This document shows positions 32,666-41,096 of a DNA stretch of 64,000 nt, in pieces. The stretch is from Holophagales bacterium. Its GTDB lineage: Bacteria; Acidobacteriota; Thermoanaerobaculia; UBA5066. Each line of letters begins with the position of its first letter. Within the stretch, counting starts at the first letter, position 1. The notes below the pieces were generated by a model. It saw only the letters and a program-made list of their open reading frames with translations. It made no database searches and had not been told where the DNA came from. The stretch spans positions 1 to 64,000 of the forward strand of contig JADJZB010000011.1 of assembly GCA_016719485.1 (NCBI GenBank). Direction: 5' to 3'. The translations under genes and the position numbers were made by a program.

Positions 32666-34198
32666 CTAGGCTGCCGGGGCCTCGGGCAGGGCGATGTCGT
32701 TGGTCCGGAAGGCTCCCAGGAGGCCGGCCTTGTCGACCGCCTTCATGTACGCCTCCCGGGGCTCGACGAGCCCGCGCTTCACGAGGTCGACGAGCGAGTC
32801 GTTCAGGAGGCGCATTCCCTGCGCCTTCGACGTCTGGAGGATCGACGGGAGCTGGAACGTCTTTCCGTCGCGGATGAGGTTCGCGACGGCGTTGTTCGTG
32901 AGGAGGATCTCGAGCGCCGCGACGCGCCCCCCGCCGATCTTCTTGCAGAGCGTCTGCGCGACGACCCCCTTGAGAGAGTCGGCGAGCATCGTCCGGATCT
33001 GCTGCTGCCGGTCCGCCGGGAACTGGTCGACGATCCGGTCGACGGTGGAGGTCGCGGTCGTCGTGTGCAGGGTCCCGAAGACGAGGTGGCCGGTCTCGGC
33101 CGTCTCGATGGCGATGGCGATCGTCTCGAGGTCGCGCATCTCGCCGACCATGACGATGTCGGGGTCCTCGCGCAGCGCGGCCCGGAGGGCGTCCTTGAAG
33201 GAGCGGGTGTGGCTGCGCACCTCGCGCTGGTTCACGAGGCACTTCTTGTTGCGGTGGACGAACTCGACCGGGTCCTCGATGGTGATGATGTGGTCGGTCC
33301 GCGTCTCGTTGACGTAGTCGATGATCGCGGCGAGCGTCGTCGACTTGCCGGAGCCGGTCGGGCCGGTCACGAGGACGAGCCCCTTCGAGAGGTCTCCGAG
33401 CTTCACGACCGCCTCGGGGAGGCCGAGCTGCTGCACGGTGAGGATCTCGATCGGGATCTGGCGGAGGACGGCTCCGACGCCGTGCCGGTCGCGGAAGACG
33501 TTGACGCGGAACCGCGCGACGCCGGGGATCTCGTAGGCGAAGTCGGTGTCGTTGCGCTCCAGGAACTCCGTCCGGTTCTTCTCGGGAAAGATGGGGGCGA
33601 GGGCCTTCTCGACCTCGTCCGACTCGAGGCGGGGGTGGTCGAGCTGCTCGGCCATGTCTCCGTGGATGCGGAAGACGGGCCGGGTTCCCGAGGAGAGGTG
33701 GACGTCCGAAGCCTTCAGCTCGAGCATCCGGAGGAGGATCGCGTCGAGCGGCCGTTCGGTCCGGGACGGCGCGATCGGCGCGATCGCCGGGGCGGCCGGC
33801 GAAGGCGTGTACGCGAGCCCGTCGACCGGGGTCGGGACCGGAGCGGGCGCGGGCGGGGGCTCGGGCTCGGCGTAGAAGCTCGGGGCCTTGCGCGCCGGGC
33901 GGCAGATCATGATGCCCGCCCTCCCCCCGAGGAGGCCGAAGCGGATCTCGACGGATTCCCTCCCGGGGCCGAGGTCGAGGGGGATGCCGTGGCGGCTCCG
34001 GGCGAGCTCCTCGGCGTCCCGGCCCGGGGCCACTTCGGCGACGACCGCGCGGAACGACTCGAGGCTGACGGGCTCGCGCCCGACGAAGGCGCGGGTGGTG
34101 CCGCGGGTCATGAAGAGCCGCTCGCCGGGAATGATGTAGAGGGCCTCGCCCTCGGTCTGGAGGAGGTTGGCGACGAGGAGGTCGATGCGAGAGGCCAT
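32666..34198 (-). CDS. pilT: PilT-type twitching motility ATPase with an extended N-terminus
   Basis: 510-residue secretion-type ATPase that would power pilus retraction. The core from about residue 145 has Walker A GPTGSGKSTT, Asp box ITIEDPVEFVH, Walker B-like DPDIVMVGEMRDLETI and the His box FGTLHTTTATSTVDRIVD. Ordinary PilT is about 350-380 residues; the extra 140 at the N-terminus form a small domain (LLVANLLQTEGEALYIIPG) and a Pro/Ala-rich linker. It lies 13 bases after the 34212 gene, likely co-transcribed. The C-terminal AYMKAVDKAGLLGAFR is normal. Confidence 0.9.
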   Translation of the reverse strand: MASRIDLLVANLLQTEGEALYIIPGERLFMTRGTTRAFVGREPVSLESFRAVVAEVAPGRDAEELARSRHGIPLDLGPGRESVEIRFGLLGGRAGIMICRPARKAPSFYAEPEPPPAPAPVPTPVDGLAYTPSPAAPAIAPIAPSRTERPLDAILLRMLELKASDVHLSSGTRPVFRIHGDMAEQLDHPRLESDEVEKALAPIFPEKNRTEFLERNDTDFAYEIPGVARFRVNVFRDRHGVGAVLRQIPIEILTVQQLGLPEAVVKLGDLSKGLVLVTGPTGSGKSTTLAAIIDYVNETRTDHIITIEDPVEFVHRNKKCLVNQREVRSHTRSFKDALRAALREDPDIVMVGEMRDLETIAIAIETAETGHLVFGTLHTTTATSTVDRIVDQFPADRQQQIRTMLADSLKGVVAQTLCKKIGGGRVAALEILLTNNAVANLIRDGKTFQLPSILQTSKAQGMRLLNDSLVDLVKRGLVEPREAYMKAVDKAGLLGAFRTNDIALPEAPAA

Positions 34199-34211
34199 GT
34201 CCCGTCCCCCT

Positions 34212-34676
34212 TCAGAACGACACGCGCGCGATGTGCGCCGTCGCGACGAAGACGAGACGCGTGCCCAGCCCGATCACGACGAAACGTCCGACGGAATTGA
34301 AGACGTCGGACATCCGCGCGTGGCCCTCGATCGCCGTGGACCGCAGGATCCCGGAGACGTCCTGGCCGGAGACGAGGTGGAGCGTCACGAGGTCGAGGGT
34401 CGTCCCCTCCACCAGGCCCGGCTCGGCGCCCGGCCCGTCGGCGTCGATCTCGATCGTGACGAGCGCGTCGCGCGAGAGGAGCCCGCTCGAGCCGTCCGCG
34501 AGACCGACGGGCAAGAACCGGCGGTCCTCTTCGAGGAGGACGCGAAGGGGCGTGAAGCCGGGATCCCGCTGGGCATCGGGGAGGAGCCAGAAGGTCACGT
34601 CGAGGCGGGCGCCACCGCTCAGCTGCACCGAGGCCGCGCACGGCGTCGTCGTCCGTCGGGGGATCGAGTCAGGCAT
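34212..34676 (-). CDS. Hypothetical protein upstream of pilT
   Basis: 154 residues, start ATG 34676. A probable beta-rich protein: SVQLSGGARLDVTFWLLPDAQ, LLSRDALVTIEIDADG, LDLVTLHLVSGQDVSGILRST and RFVVIGLGTRLVFVATAHIARVSF. No signal peptide, no motif recognised. It precedes pilT by 13 bases, so a role in pilus or surface signalling may be guessed but not shown. Confidence 0.6.
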   Translation of the reverse strand: MPDSIPRRTTTPCAASVQLSGGARLDVTFWLLPDAQRDPGFTPLRVLLEEDRRFLPVGLADGSSGLLSRDALVTIEIDADGPGAEPGLVEGTTLDLVTLHLVSGQDVSGILRSTAIEGHARMSDVFNSVGRFVVIGLGTRLVFVATAHIARVSF

Positions 34677-34784
34677 GGCGTCCTCCGGTCGCGCAGTGGG
34701 AATTCTAGGCGCGCGGGGCGCGCGGGACGGCCGTTTTCGGCGTTCGCACCGCGGGCGGGCCCCGCGCGTCCATAATCCCGGCGA

Positions 34785-36347
34785 GTGTCCCGGCCCGCCC
34801 TCCTTCCGCGTCTGGCCCTCATGGCCGCCCTGGCCGCTGCGTGGCCCGGCCTCGCCGTCCCCGCACCGCCGGCCACGTTCGTCCAGCCGGCGGGCTCTTC
34901 GCTCCTCGTCCGGGCGACGGACGCCGACGGAAAGACGTTCGTCTCGGTGGGCGACGTCGCGACGGCGCTCGGCGGGACGCTGTCGTACGAGGCGGCCACC
35001 GCCTCCTACGAGCTGAAGGTCGGGCCGCACACCGCGGTCTTCGGGACGGAGACGGCCATCGCCGTCGTCGACACGAAGCTCGTCCAGCTCGCGTCCCCCG
35101 TGCGCGGCGAGGGCTCCACGGCCTTCGCCGACGCCGACTTCTTCAGCCGCGTCCTCTCGCCCCTGTTCGGCGTCACGTTCTCGTGGGACCGGGTCGGGCG
35201 CACGCTCGCCGCGCGGCGGGTGGAGACGCCGGAGATCGGCGTCGAGGCGACGGTGTCGGCCTTCGAGGGGACGACAAAGGTCGTCTTCCGCTTCACGAAG
35301 CCGCCGTCGTTCCGGGTGGAGAAGGGGGACGAGCAGGTCGTCCTGAGGTTCCCGGGAGTCAAGCTCGTGCCGGCCCTCCCCGAGATGGCGGTGGACGACA
35401 CCCGGGTCGCGCGCCTGTTCCTGCGCCCGTCGGAGCTGGCGGTCGTCCTGAAGGGGAAGGACCTCTCCACGAACGTCTACCCGCTCGCGGGCCCGCCGCG
35501 CCTCGTCGTCGACGTGACGCGCGGGGCGCCGCCGCCGCCGGTCGGCTTCGTGCCCGCACCCGCCGCGAGCCCGGTCCCGGGCGCCCTCGTCGTGCCCACC
35601 CCCACGCCGCGGCCCGCGCCGCGCGTCGTCGTGATCGACCCGGGTCACGGCGGGACGGAAGAAGGGGCCAGGGGGCCGGGCGGACTGCTGGAGAAGGACG
35701 TGGTCCTCGCCCTGTCGAAAACGGTGCGCGAGGTCCTCACGGCCCGCGGCTACCGCGTCGTGACGACCCGCGACAGCGACGCCTCCGTGGGCCTGCAGGA
35801 CCGGACGGCGATCTCCAACGCGGCAAAGGCCGACGTCTTCCTGTCGCTCCACATGAACGCGTCGCGGGCCGCGTCGGCGCACGGGACGGAGGTCTACTAC
35901 CTCTCGCTCGACGCGTCCGACCGTGCCGCGGCCGCGCTCGCCGAGGCCGAGAACGAGGCGGAGCCGACGGCGACGCCCTCCGCCGAGACGAACGCGGCGC
36001 TGCGCGACCTCGACCTGATCCTCTGGGACCTCGCCCAGAACCAGCACATCACGGCGTCGAGCCGCCTCGCCGAGATCATCCAGGGCGACTTCAACCGCCT
36101 CCTCGGCATCACGACCCGCGGCGTCAAGCAGGCGCCGTTCCGCGTCCTGATCGGCGTCAACGCGCCGGCCGTCCTCGTGGAGGTCGCCTTCATCTCCAAC
36201 CTCGAGGAGGAGCAGAAGATCGCCTCCGAGGAGTTCCGGAGAGCGGTGGCCGAGACCCTCGCGGGCTCCCTCGACACATTCTTCCGGGCTGCGGCCGACG
36301 CCGTCGCGCCGGTTCCGTTCGTCCCGCCGCCGAACGGGCGGCGCTGA
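34785..36347 (+). CDS. N-acetylmuramoyl-L-alanine amidase with AMIN-like domain
   Basis: Secreted murein hydrolase (520 residues) that removes stem peptides from muramic acid. An N-terminal signal-like helix is followed by a copper-amine-oxidase-like/AMIN region (EIGVEATVSAFEGTTKVVFRFTKPPSFRV) and, after a Pro-rich linker, an Amidase_3 domain with VVVIDPGHGGTEEGARG (Zn His), GLLEKDVVLALSKTV (Zn Glu), LSLHMNASRAASAHGTEVYYL (Zn His) and VLVEVAFISNLEEE (catalytic Glu). GTG start at 34785. It opens the plus-strand operon with a GerMN gene, murI and rph. Confidence 0.9.
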   Translation: MSRPALLPRLALMAALAAAWPGLAVPAPPATFVQPAGSSLLVRATDADGKTFVSVGDVATALGGTLSYEAATASYELKVGPHTAVFGTETAIAVVDTKLVQLASPVRGEGSTAFADADFFSRVLSPLFGVTFSWDRVGRTLAARRVETPEIGVEATVSAFEGTTKVVFRFTKPPSFRVEKGDEQVVLRFPGVKLVPALPEMAVDDTRVARLFLRPSELAVVLKGKDLSTNVYPLAGPPRLVVDVTRGAPPPPVGFVPAPAASPVPGALVVPTPTPRPAPRVVVIDPGHGGTEEGARGPGGLLEKDVVLALSKTVREVLTARGYRVVTTRDSDASVGLQDRTAISNAAKADVFLSLHMNASRAASAHGTEVYYLSLDASDRAAAALAEAENEAEPTATPSAETNAALRDLDLILWDLAQNQHITASSRLAEIIQGDFNRLLGITTRGVKQAPFRVLIGVNAPAVLVEVAFISNLEEEQKIASEEFRRAVAETLAGSLDTFFRAAADAVAPVPFVPPPNGRR

Positions 36348-36357
36348 CGCCGTCGCG

Positions 36358-37215
36358 ATGCCGCGCCGCTTCGCCCTCGCGCTCCTCGCGCTCCTCGTAC
36401 TCCTCCTGCTGGGGCTCTTCGTCGGGAGGCGCGTCCACGAGGCACGGCAAAAACGGCAGGTGGCCGCGCGGCCGACGCCGACCCGCACGATTCCGCCGCC
36501 CCCGACACCGATCCCGGCGCGGCTCGTGTCGATCTGGTTCGAGTCGGCCGAGGATGAGCGCTTTCATCCCGAAGCGCGGGAGGTCCCGGCGGCGGTCGAC
36601 GACGTCGCGTTCCTGCGGAGCCTCGGCGCGGCCGTCCTGGAGGGGCCCCGCCACCCGGACCTGCTGAAGCCCTTCCCCGACGGATGGACGCTGCGCGCCG
36701 CGTTCCGGCTCGCCGACGGCCTCGCGGTTCTCGACCTCGCCCCGCCCGGGCTCCTCCCTGCGGCCCCGCTCTCGCCCGAGGCCACGCCCACCGGGCCCGC
36801 GGGAAAGGACGCGGCGAAAGGGCCGGAGGCCACCCCGACGCAGGCGCCGCCAGCCGCGGTCGCCGAGCCGCCGAAGCGCTGGGAGACGGGTTCCTCGGAG
36901 GAGATCGGCGCCGCGCAGTCGCTCGTCCTGACCGTCACGAAGAACCTCCCGTCCGTGTCCCGCGTCATCCTCCTCGTCGGCGGCGAGCCGGTGGAGACGC
37001 TCGCCGGGCATGTCGACCTGACCCACCCGCTCCTTCCCGACCTCTCCCGTGCGGCCGACGAGACGCCGCTCGTGGCGCCGATGCCCGAGCCGCCGGCGTC
37101 ACCGGTGCCCGCGGCGACGCCGGTTCCACCGTCCCCGAAGCTTCCTCCCGTCGCCGCGCCGCGTCCCGCGGTGCGCCCCACCCCGCAACCCGCCAGAAGC
37201 AGCTACCGCGCATGA
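36358..37215 (+). CDS. GerMN-domain membrane protein
   Basis: 285 residues with an N-terminal membrane anchor (FALALLALLVLLLLGLFV) and a GerMN fold in two parts: LVSIWFESAEDERFHPEAREVPA and LVLTVTKNLPSVSRVILLVGGEPVETLAGHVDLTHPL, separated by a long Pro/Ala/Thr insert. GerMN domains occur in cell-wall and spore-related proteins. Ten bases after the amidase and overlapping murI (ATGA), so a cell-wall role in the same operon is likely. Confidence 0.75.
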   Translation: MPRRFALALLALLVLLLLGLFVGRRVHEARQKRQVAARPTPTRTIPPPPTPIPARLVSIWFESAEDERFHPEAREVPAAVDDVAFLRSLGAAVLEGPRHPDLLKPFPDGWTLRAAFRLADGLAVLDLAPPGLLPAAPLSPEATPTGPAGKDAAKGPEATPTQAPPAAVAEPPKRWETGSSEEIGAAQSLVLTVTKNLPSVSRVILLVGGEPVETLAGHVDLTHPLLPDLSRAADETPLVAPMPEPPASPVPAATPVPPSPKLPPVAAPRPAVRPTPQPARSSYRA

Positions 37216-38033
37216 CCGACGAACGTCCCATCGGCCTCTTCGACTCCGGCGTCGGCGGGCTCACCGTCCTCGACGCCGTCGCCCGCCGCCTGCCTTCGGA
37301 GAACCTCCTCTACCTCGGAGACACGGCGCGCCTGCCCTACGGCACGAAGTCGGTCGAGACCGTGCGCCGGTACGCCCGCCGTGCCGTCTCGCTCCTCCTC
37401 TCGCGCGGGGTCAAGGCGCTCGTCGTGGCGTGCAACACGGCCTCGGCCCTCGCGCTCGACGCCATCGTCGAGGAGGCCGGGGACGTTCCCGTCGTGGGCG
37501 TCGTCGGGCCGGGAGCCCGCGCGGCGCTGGCGCGGGCGGGCGGCCTGAGCGGCCCCGCCGCCGAGGCGCCGATCGCCGTCCTGGCCACGGAGGCGACGGT
37601 CGCCTCCGACGCCTACGGCCGTGCCATCCGCTCGCTCGACCCGTTCCGCACGGTGATGAACGTCGCCTGCCCGCTGTTCGTCCCGCTCGCGGAAGAAGGA
37701 TGGACGGAGAACGACGTCGCGCGCGCCGCCGCGCGGCTCTACCTCGCCCCCGTCGTCGAGGCGAGGGCCCGCGTCGTCGTCCTCGGCTGCACGCACTACC
37801 CGCTCCTCTCCACGACGATCGCCGCCGCCCTCCCCGAGGGGACGCTCCTCGTCGACTCGGCGGCCTCCACGGCGGTCGAGCTCGACACGCTCCTCGGCGC
37901 CAGCGCGCGCCGCGAGGGCGGGCCTGGCGAGACGCACCTGCTCGTCACCGACGCCTCCGAGCGCCTGCGCCGCGTGGCCGGGCGCTTCCTCGGCCGCGAG
38001 GCGGCGGTCCTGGAGCTCGTCGACCTGCCGTAA
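37212..38033 (+). CDS. murI: Glutamate racemase
   Basis: 273-residue cofactor-independent racemase producing D-glutamate for peptidoglycan. Motifs: IGLFDSGVGGLTVLDAV, YLGDTARLPYGTKS, the first catalytic cysteine in VVACNTASALALD and the second in VVLGCTHYPLL. The ATG overlaps the GerMN gene stop. Placed between wall genes and rph. Confidence 0.93.
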   Translation: MTDERPIGLFDSGVGGLTVLDAVARRLPSENLLYLGDTARLPYGTKSVETVRRYARRAVSLLLSRGVKALVVACNTASALALDAIVEEAGDVPVVGVVGPGARAALARAGGLSGPAAEAPIAVLATEATVASDAYGRAIRSLDPFRTVMNVACPLFVPLAEEGWTENDVARAAARLYLAPVVEARARVVVLGCTHYPLLSTTIAAALPEGTLLVDSAASTAVELDTLLGASARREGGPGETHLLVTDASERLRRVAGRFLGREAAVLELVDLP

Positions 38034-38044
38034 GCTCCGCCCTG

Positions 38045-38812
38045 ATGGCTCGCCTCGACGGTCGCTCCCCGCTCCAGCTCCGCCCCATGTCCCTCGAGTG
38101 CGGCGTCGTGCCGCACGCCGAGGGCTCGTGCCTCATCGTCCAGGGAAAGACGAAGGTCCTCGTCGTCGCGACGCTCGAGCAGAAGATCCCGCCGTTCCTG
38201 CGCGATGCGGGCGAGGGATGGGTCACCGCCGAGTACGGGATGCTCCCCCGCGCGACCCTCGAGCGGTCGCCGAGGGAAGGCGCCAAGGGAAAGCAGACGG
38301 GGCGCACGCTCGAGATCCAGCGGCTCATCGGGCGCGCGCTGCGCGGCGTGGCCGACCGGACGACGTTCCCGGACTGGACCGTGACGCTCGACTGCGACGT
38401 CCTCGTCGCCGACGCCGGCACGCGCTGCGCCTCGGTGACGGGCGGGTGGGTCGCCCTCGCGCTCGCCCTCGAGACGCTTCGCAAGAGGGGCGGGCTGAAG
38501 AAGCGCCCCTTCCGCGAGGCGGTCGCGGCGATCTCGGTCGGCGTCCTGCCCGACCGCGAGCGTCCCGAGGGCCTCGTCGCGCTCGACCTCGACTACTCCG
38601 AGGACTCCACCGCGCACGTCGACCTGAACGTCGTCGGCACGTCCACCGGGCGCTACGTCGAGGTGCAGGGGACGGCCGAGCGCGAGCCGTTCGACGACAA
38701 GCGCCTCCGCGAGATGCTCACGGTGGCCAAGCGGGGCTGCCGGCGCCTCTTCCGCGCGCAGCGCAAGGCGCTCGAAGGGCGCGTCCCGGACGACTGGCTG
38801 CCGCCCGCCTGA
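38045..38812 (+). CDS. rph: Ribonuclease PH
   Basis: 255-residue phosphorolytic 3'-5' exoribonuclease that trims tRNA 3' ends. Motifs: SCLIVQGKTKVLVVATLEQK, GWVTAEYGMLPRAT, GRTLEIQRLIGRALRGV, DWTVTLDCDVLVADAGTRCAS and LDLDYSEDSTAHVDLNVV. Starts at ATG 38045, 11 bases after murI, end of the operon. Length and all motifs normal. Confidence 0.94.
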   Translation: MARLDGRSPLQLRPMSLECGVVPHAEGSCLIVQGKTKVLVVATLEQKIPPFLRDAGEGWVTAEYGMLPRATLERSPREGAKGKQTGRTLEIQRLIGRALRGVADRTTFPDWTVTLDCDVLVADAGTRCASVTGGWVALALALETLRKRGGLKKRPFREAVAAISVGVLPDRERPEGLVALDLDYSEDSTAHVDLNVVGTSTGRYVEVQGTAEREPFDDKRLREMLTVAKRGCRRLFRAQRKALEGRVPDDWLPPA

Positions 38813-38820
38813 CGCGGCCC

Positions 38821-39615
38821 TCAGGCCTTCTTCGCCAGCTCCGCGATCAGCTTCGCGACGTCCTTCGGCGCCTCGATCGGGGCGTAGTGGCCGACGCCGG
38901 CGAGGCGGGTGATTTTCGCGTCGGCCCGGGCATCGAGGATCGTCTCGACGTCCTTCGGAGGCGCGAGCGGGTCTTCCGCGCCGGTCACGAGGAGGAGCGG
39001 GACCTTCGTCCCGGCGAGCCGTTTCGAGAGGGGCGGCGCGGCGAGGAGCCCGTCCACCGAGCGTTCGAGCGCCCGGAGCGCAGCCGGGGCGCGAGGGCCG
39101 GTCCGCGCCGCCATCCCGCGCGTCACGAAACCCTTCTTCCCGGCGCCGTCGACGGCGAAGCCGTAGCCGAGGGCGTTCCTCATGGACGTGTCCGGCGCCG
39201 AGCTGACGAGCGCGGCGCGCGACATCGCCTTCCACTTGAGAGTGGCGGTGAAGCCGTAGGTCACCGCGCCGAGAGGCGAGACGAGCCCGAGGGCCAGGAT
39301 TCTCTTCGGCGCCAGGACCGCGAGCTCGCCCGCGACGCGGCCCCCGAGCGAGTGGCCGACGACGACCGCCGTTTCCACGCCGCGATCGTCCATCTCGCCG
39401 AGGACCCAGCGCGCGAGAGAGGCGGGGTCGTAGCTGTCGTGCGGGCGCGTGGACCCGCCGAAGCCGGGGAAGTCGAGGGCCAGGGGCGAAAGACCCTTCG
39501 GAAGCGCCGCCGCCGCCGCGGCCCAGTCCTGGGCCGAGCCGCCGAGACCGTGCAGGAGCAGGACGGTACGGCTCACGACGCCGCTCCGGGACCGGCGCCG
39601 GCCGCGAGTGGACAT
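38821..39615 (-). CDS. Alpha/beta-fold hydrolase
   Basis: 264-residue alpha/beta hydrolase: oxyanion-region LLLHGLGGSAQDW, nucleophile elbow VVGHSLGGRVAG (Ser about 92), acid LVTGAEDPLAPP and catalytic His VGHYAPIEAP. Substrate unknown. No signal peptide from ATG 39615. Converges on rph with 8 bases between stops, and a tRNA gene starts 31 bases upstream on the other strand. Confidence 0.85.
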   Translation of the reverse strand: MSTRGRRRSRSGVVSRTVLLLHGLGGSAQDWAAAAAALPKGLSPLALDFPGFGGSTRPHDSYDPASLARWVLGEMDDRGVETAVVVGHSLGGRVAGELAVLAPKRILALGLVSPLGAVTYGFTATLKWKAMSRAALVSSAPDTSMRNALGYGFAVDGAGKKGFVTRGMAARTGPRAPAALRALERSVDGLLAAPPLSKRLAGTKVPLLLVTGAEDPLAPPKDVETILDARADAKITRLAGVGHYAPIEAPKDVAKLIAELAKKA

Positions 39616-39646
39616 CCCCCCGCCGCGGGCTGAAAATCCGCCGCGC

Positions 39647-39721
39647 CGGGGCGTAGCGCAGTGGTAGCGCAGTTGCTTTGGGAGCAACAGGTCGGCGGTT
39701 CAAACCCGCCCGCCCCGACCA
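39647..39721 (+). tRNA. tRNA-Pro (TGG anticodon)
   Basis: Full cloverleaf: acceptor CGGGGCG/CGCCCCG, D arm GCGC-AGTGGTA-GCGC, anticodon arm GTTGC-TTTGGGA-GCAAC with anticodon TGG, variable AGGTC, T arm GGCGG-TTCAAAC-CCGCC, discriminator A and an encoded CCA (39719-39721). All stems pair perfectly. Confidence 0.96.
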
Positions 39722-39841
39722 CACTTTCCGGGCTCCGCTCGATTCCGCTCATGCCGTCGGCCCCTTCCGCCCCGCCCCGGGCGTCCGCGCGTTTGGCGCG
39801 GGATCTTGGCAGAGCGGACCGGGGGCGTCGAGACGGAAAGG

Positions 39842-39869
39842 CCCGGCGCGGGGAGCTCACCGCGCCGGG
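39842..39869 (-). terminator. Hairpin after the cytochrome gene
   Basis: CCCGGCGCGG, eight bases, CCGCGCCGGG: a perfect 10-pair stem 22 bases beyond the cytochrome stop codon (39891, minus strand). No T-run, so termination is probable but unproven. Otherwise 39722-39890 holds no gene. Confidence 0.5.
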
Positions 39870-39890
39870 GCGTTCCGCGTCACGACCGGG

Positions 39891-40493
39891 TCACTTCTTC
39901 GCCATCTGCGGCGGCTGGTACTCGGGGGCGGCGTTCTTCACGGGCGGCACGGTCTTCAGGTAGGCGTAGACGGCCTTGAGGTCGTCCTCGGTCGCCTGGC
40001 GGTAGGCGGGCCAGGGCATCGGCGGGTTGATCGGCCGCCCCACGCCGAGGTGCTTGCCTTCCTTGATCGCGCGGACGAAGTTCGCTTCCGTCCACGCGCC
40101 GATGCCGGTGGCGTCGGAGGTGAGGTTCACGGCGTAGGTGACGCCCCAGGGGCCCGCGAAGGCCGTGTTCGTGGCGTTTCCGGCCCAGACCCAGCCCTTC
40201 CCGTCGACGGGAGGACCGCCCGGGACCTTCAGCTCCCGCGGGTGGCCGGAGAGGCGGCGGGTCATGTCGGGCTCGGGGCCGCGGGCGCCCATCTTCATCG
40301 GCGTGTGGCAGTCGTCGCACCCCATGACGGCGACGAGGTACTTGCCGCGCGAGACTTCGGGCGAGGCGCCGAAGGTGAGGGGCTTCTTCGGCGTCTCGCC
40401 GGCGAGGGCGGCGGCCGACGCGGCGAGGGTGGCTGCTGCGGCGGCGAGGGCGATGCGGCGGACGACGTCGGCGGCGTTGAGGGTGGCGGTCAT
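39891..40493 (-). CDS. c-type cytochrome, exported
   Basis: 200-residue periplasmic cytochrome c with an N-terminal signal segment (IALAAAAATLAASAAALAG), one heme-binding CDDCH (about residues 69-73) in AVMGCDDCHTPMKMG, and a C-terminal cytochrome-like region with PMPWPAYRQATEDDLKAVYAYLKT whose Met is the likely sixth ligand. Resembles diheme/alcohol-dehydrogenase-type cytochrome subunits but with one heme motif. Single-gene unit. Confidence 0.85.
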   Translation of the reverse strand: MTATLNAADVVRRIALAAAAATLAASAAALAGETPKKPLTFGASPEVSRGKYLVAVMGCDDCHTPMKMGARGPEPDMTRRLSGHPRELKVPGGPPVDGKGWVWAGNATNTAFAGPWGVTYAVNLTSDATGIGAWTEANFVRAIKEGKHLGVGRPINPPMPWPAYRQATEDDLKAVYAYLKTVPPVKNAAPEYQPPQMAKK

Positions 40494-40619
40494 GAGCGAT
40501 CTCCTTTGTGTTTGTGACCCGAAAGATGTAGCGCGCCTCCGGGGCCGGCCACCTAAGAACTGACTAACGCTCCCTAAGAATTCACTAACCGACGGGGGCT
40601 GCGGTAACCTCCGGCCACC

Positions 40620-41096
40620 GTGAAAGCTCCGGAAAACCTGGCGGCCCTGGTCGAGGGGCTCGTCGCGGTGCACGTGGCCACGCGCGACGACGCGTTCGTC
40701 CCCGACGAGGTGATGGCCGCCGCCGCCCTGCCCTCGGCCGACGGCCGAAGCCTGACCGTGTACCTTCCCGTCGCGACGTCGGAAACGAGCCTCGCGAACC
40801 TGCGCGCCAACGGGGCGATCGCGGTCGTCCTCTCGCAGCCCCTGACGCACCGCACGGTCCAGCTGAAGGGACGGGTCGAGACGCTCCGGACCGCCCGCGA
40901 GGAGGAGCGGACCGGAGTCGAGCGGATGGCGGCGGCATTCGACACCGAGGTGGAGGTGATCGGACTCCCTCCCGCCGTCGTCAGGCGCCGGACGAGGTGG
41001 CCCTGCCACGCGGCGACGTTCGTCGTCAGCGAGGCCTACGAGCAGACACCGGGTCCGCGCGCGGGAGAGCCGATCGTGGGAGGGGAAGCCTCGTGA
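40620..41096 (+). CDS. Pyridoxamine 5'-phosphate oxidase-like split-barrel protein
   Basis: 158 residues from GTG 40620. The fold pattern AVHVATRDDAFVPDEVMAAAAL, LTVYLPVATSETSLANLRANGAIAVVLSQPLTHRTVQLKGRVE is the FMN-binding split barrel. Function unknown; the following gene starts with the same type of domain and overlaps by GTGA, so they probably act together. Confidence 0.72.
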   Translation: MKAPENLAALVEGLVAVHVATRDDAFVPDEVMAAAALPSADGRSLTVYLPVATSETSLANLRANGAIAVVLSQPLTHRTVQLKGRVETLRTAREEERTGVERMAAAFDTEVEVIGLPPAVVRRRTRWPCHAATFVVSEAYEQTPGPRAGEPIVGGEAS

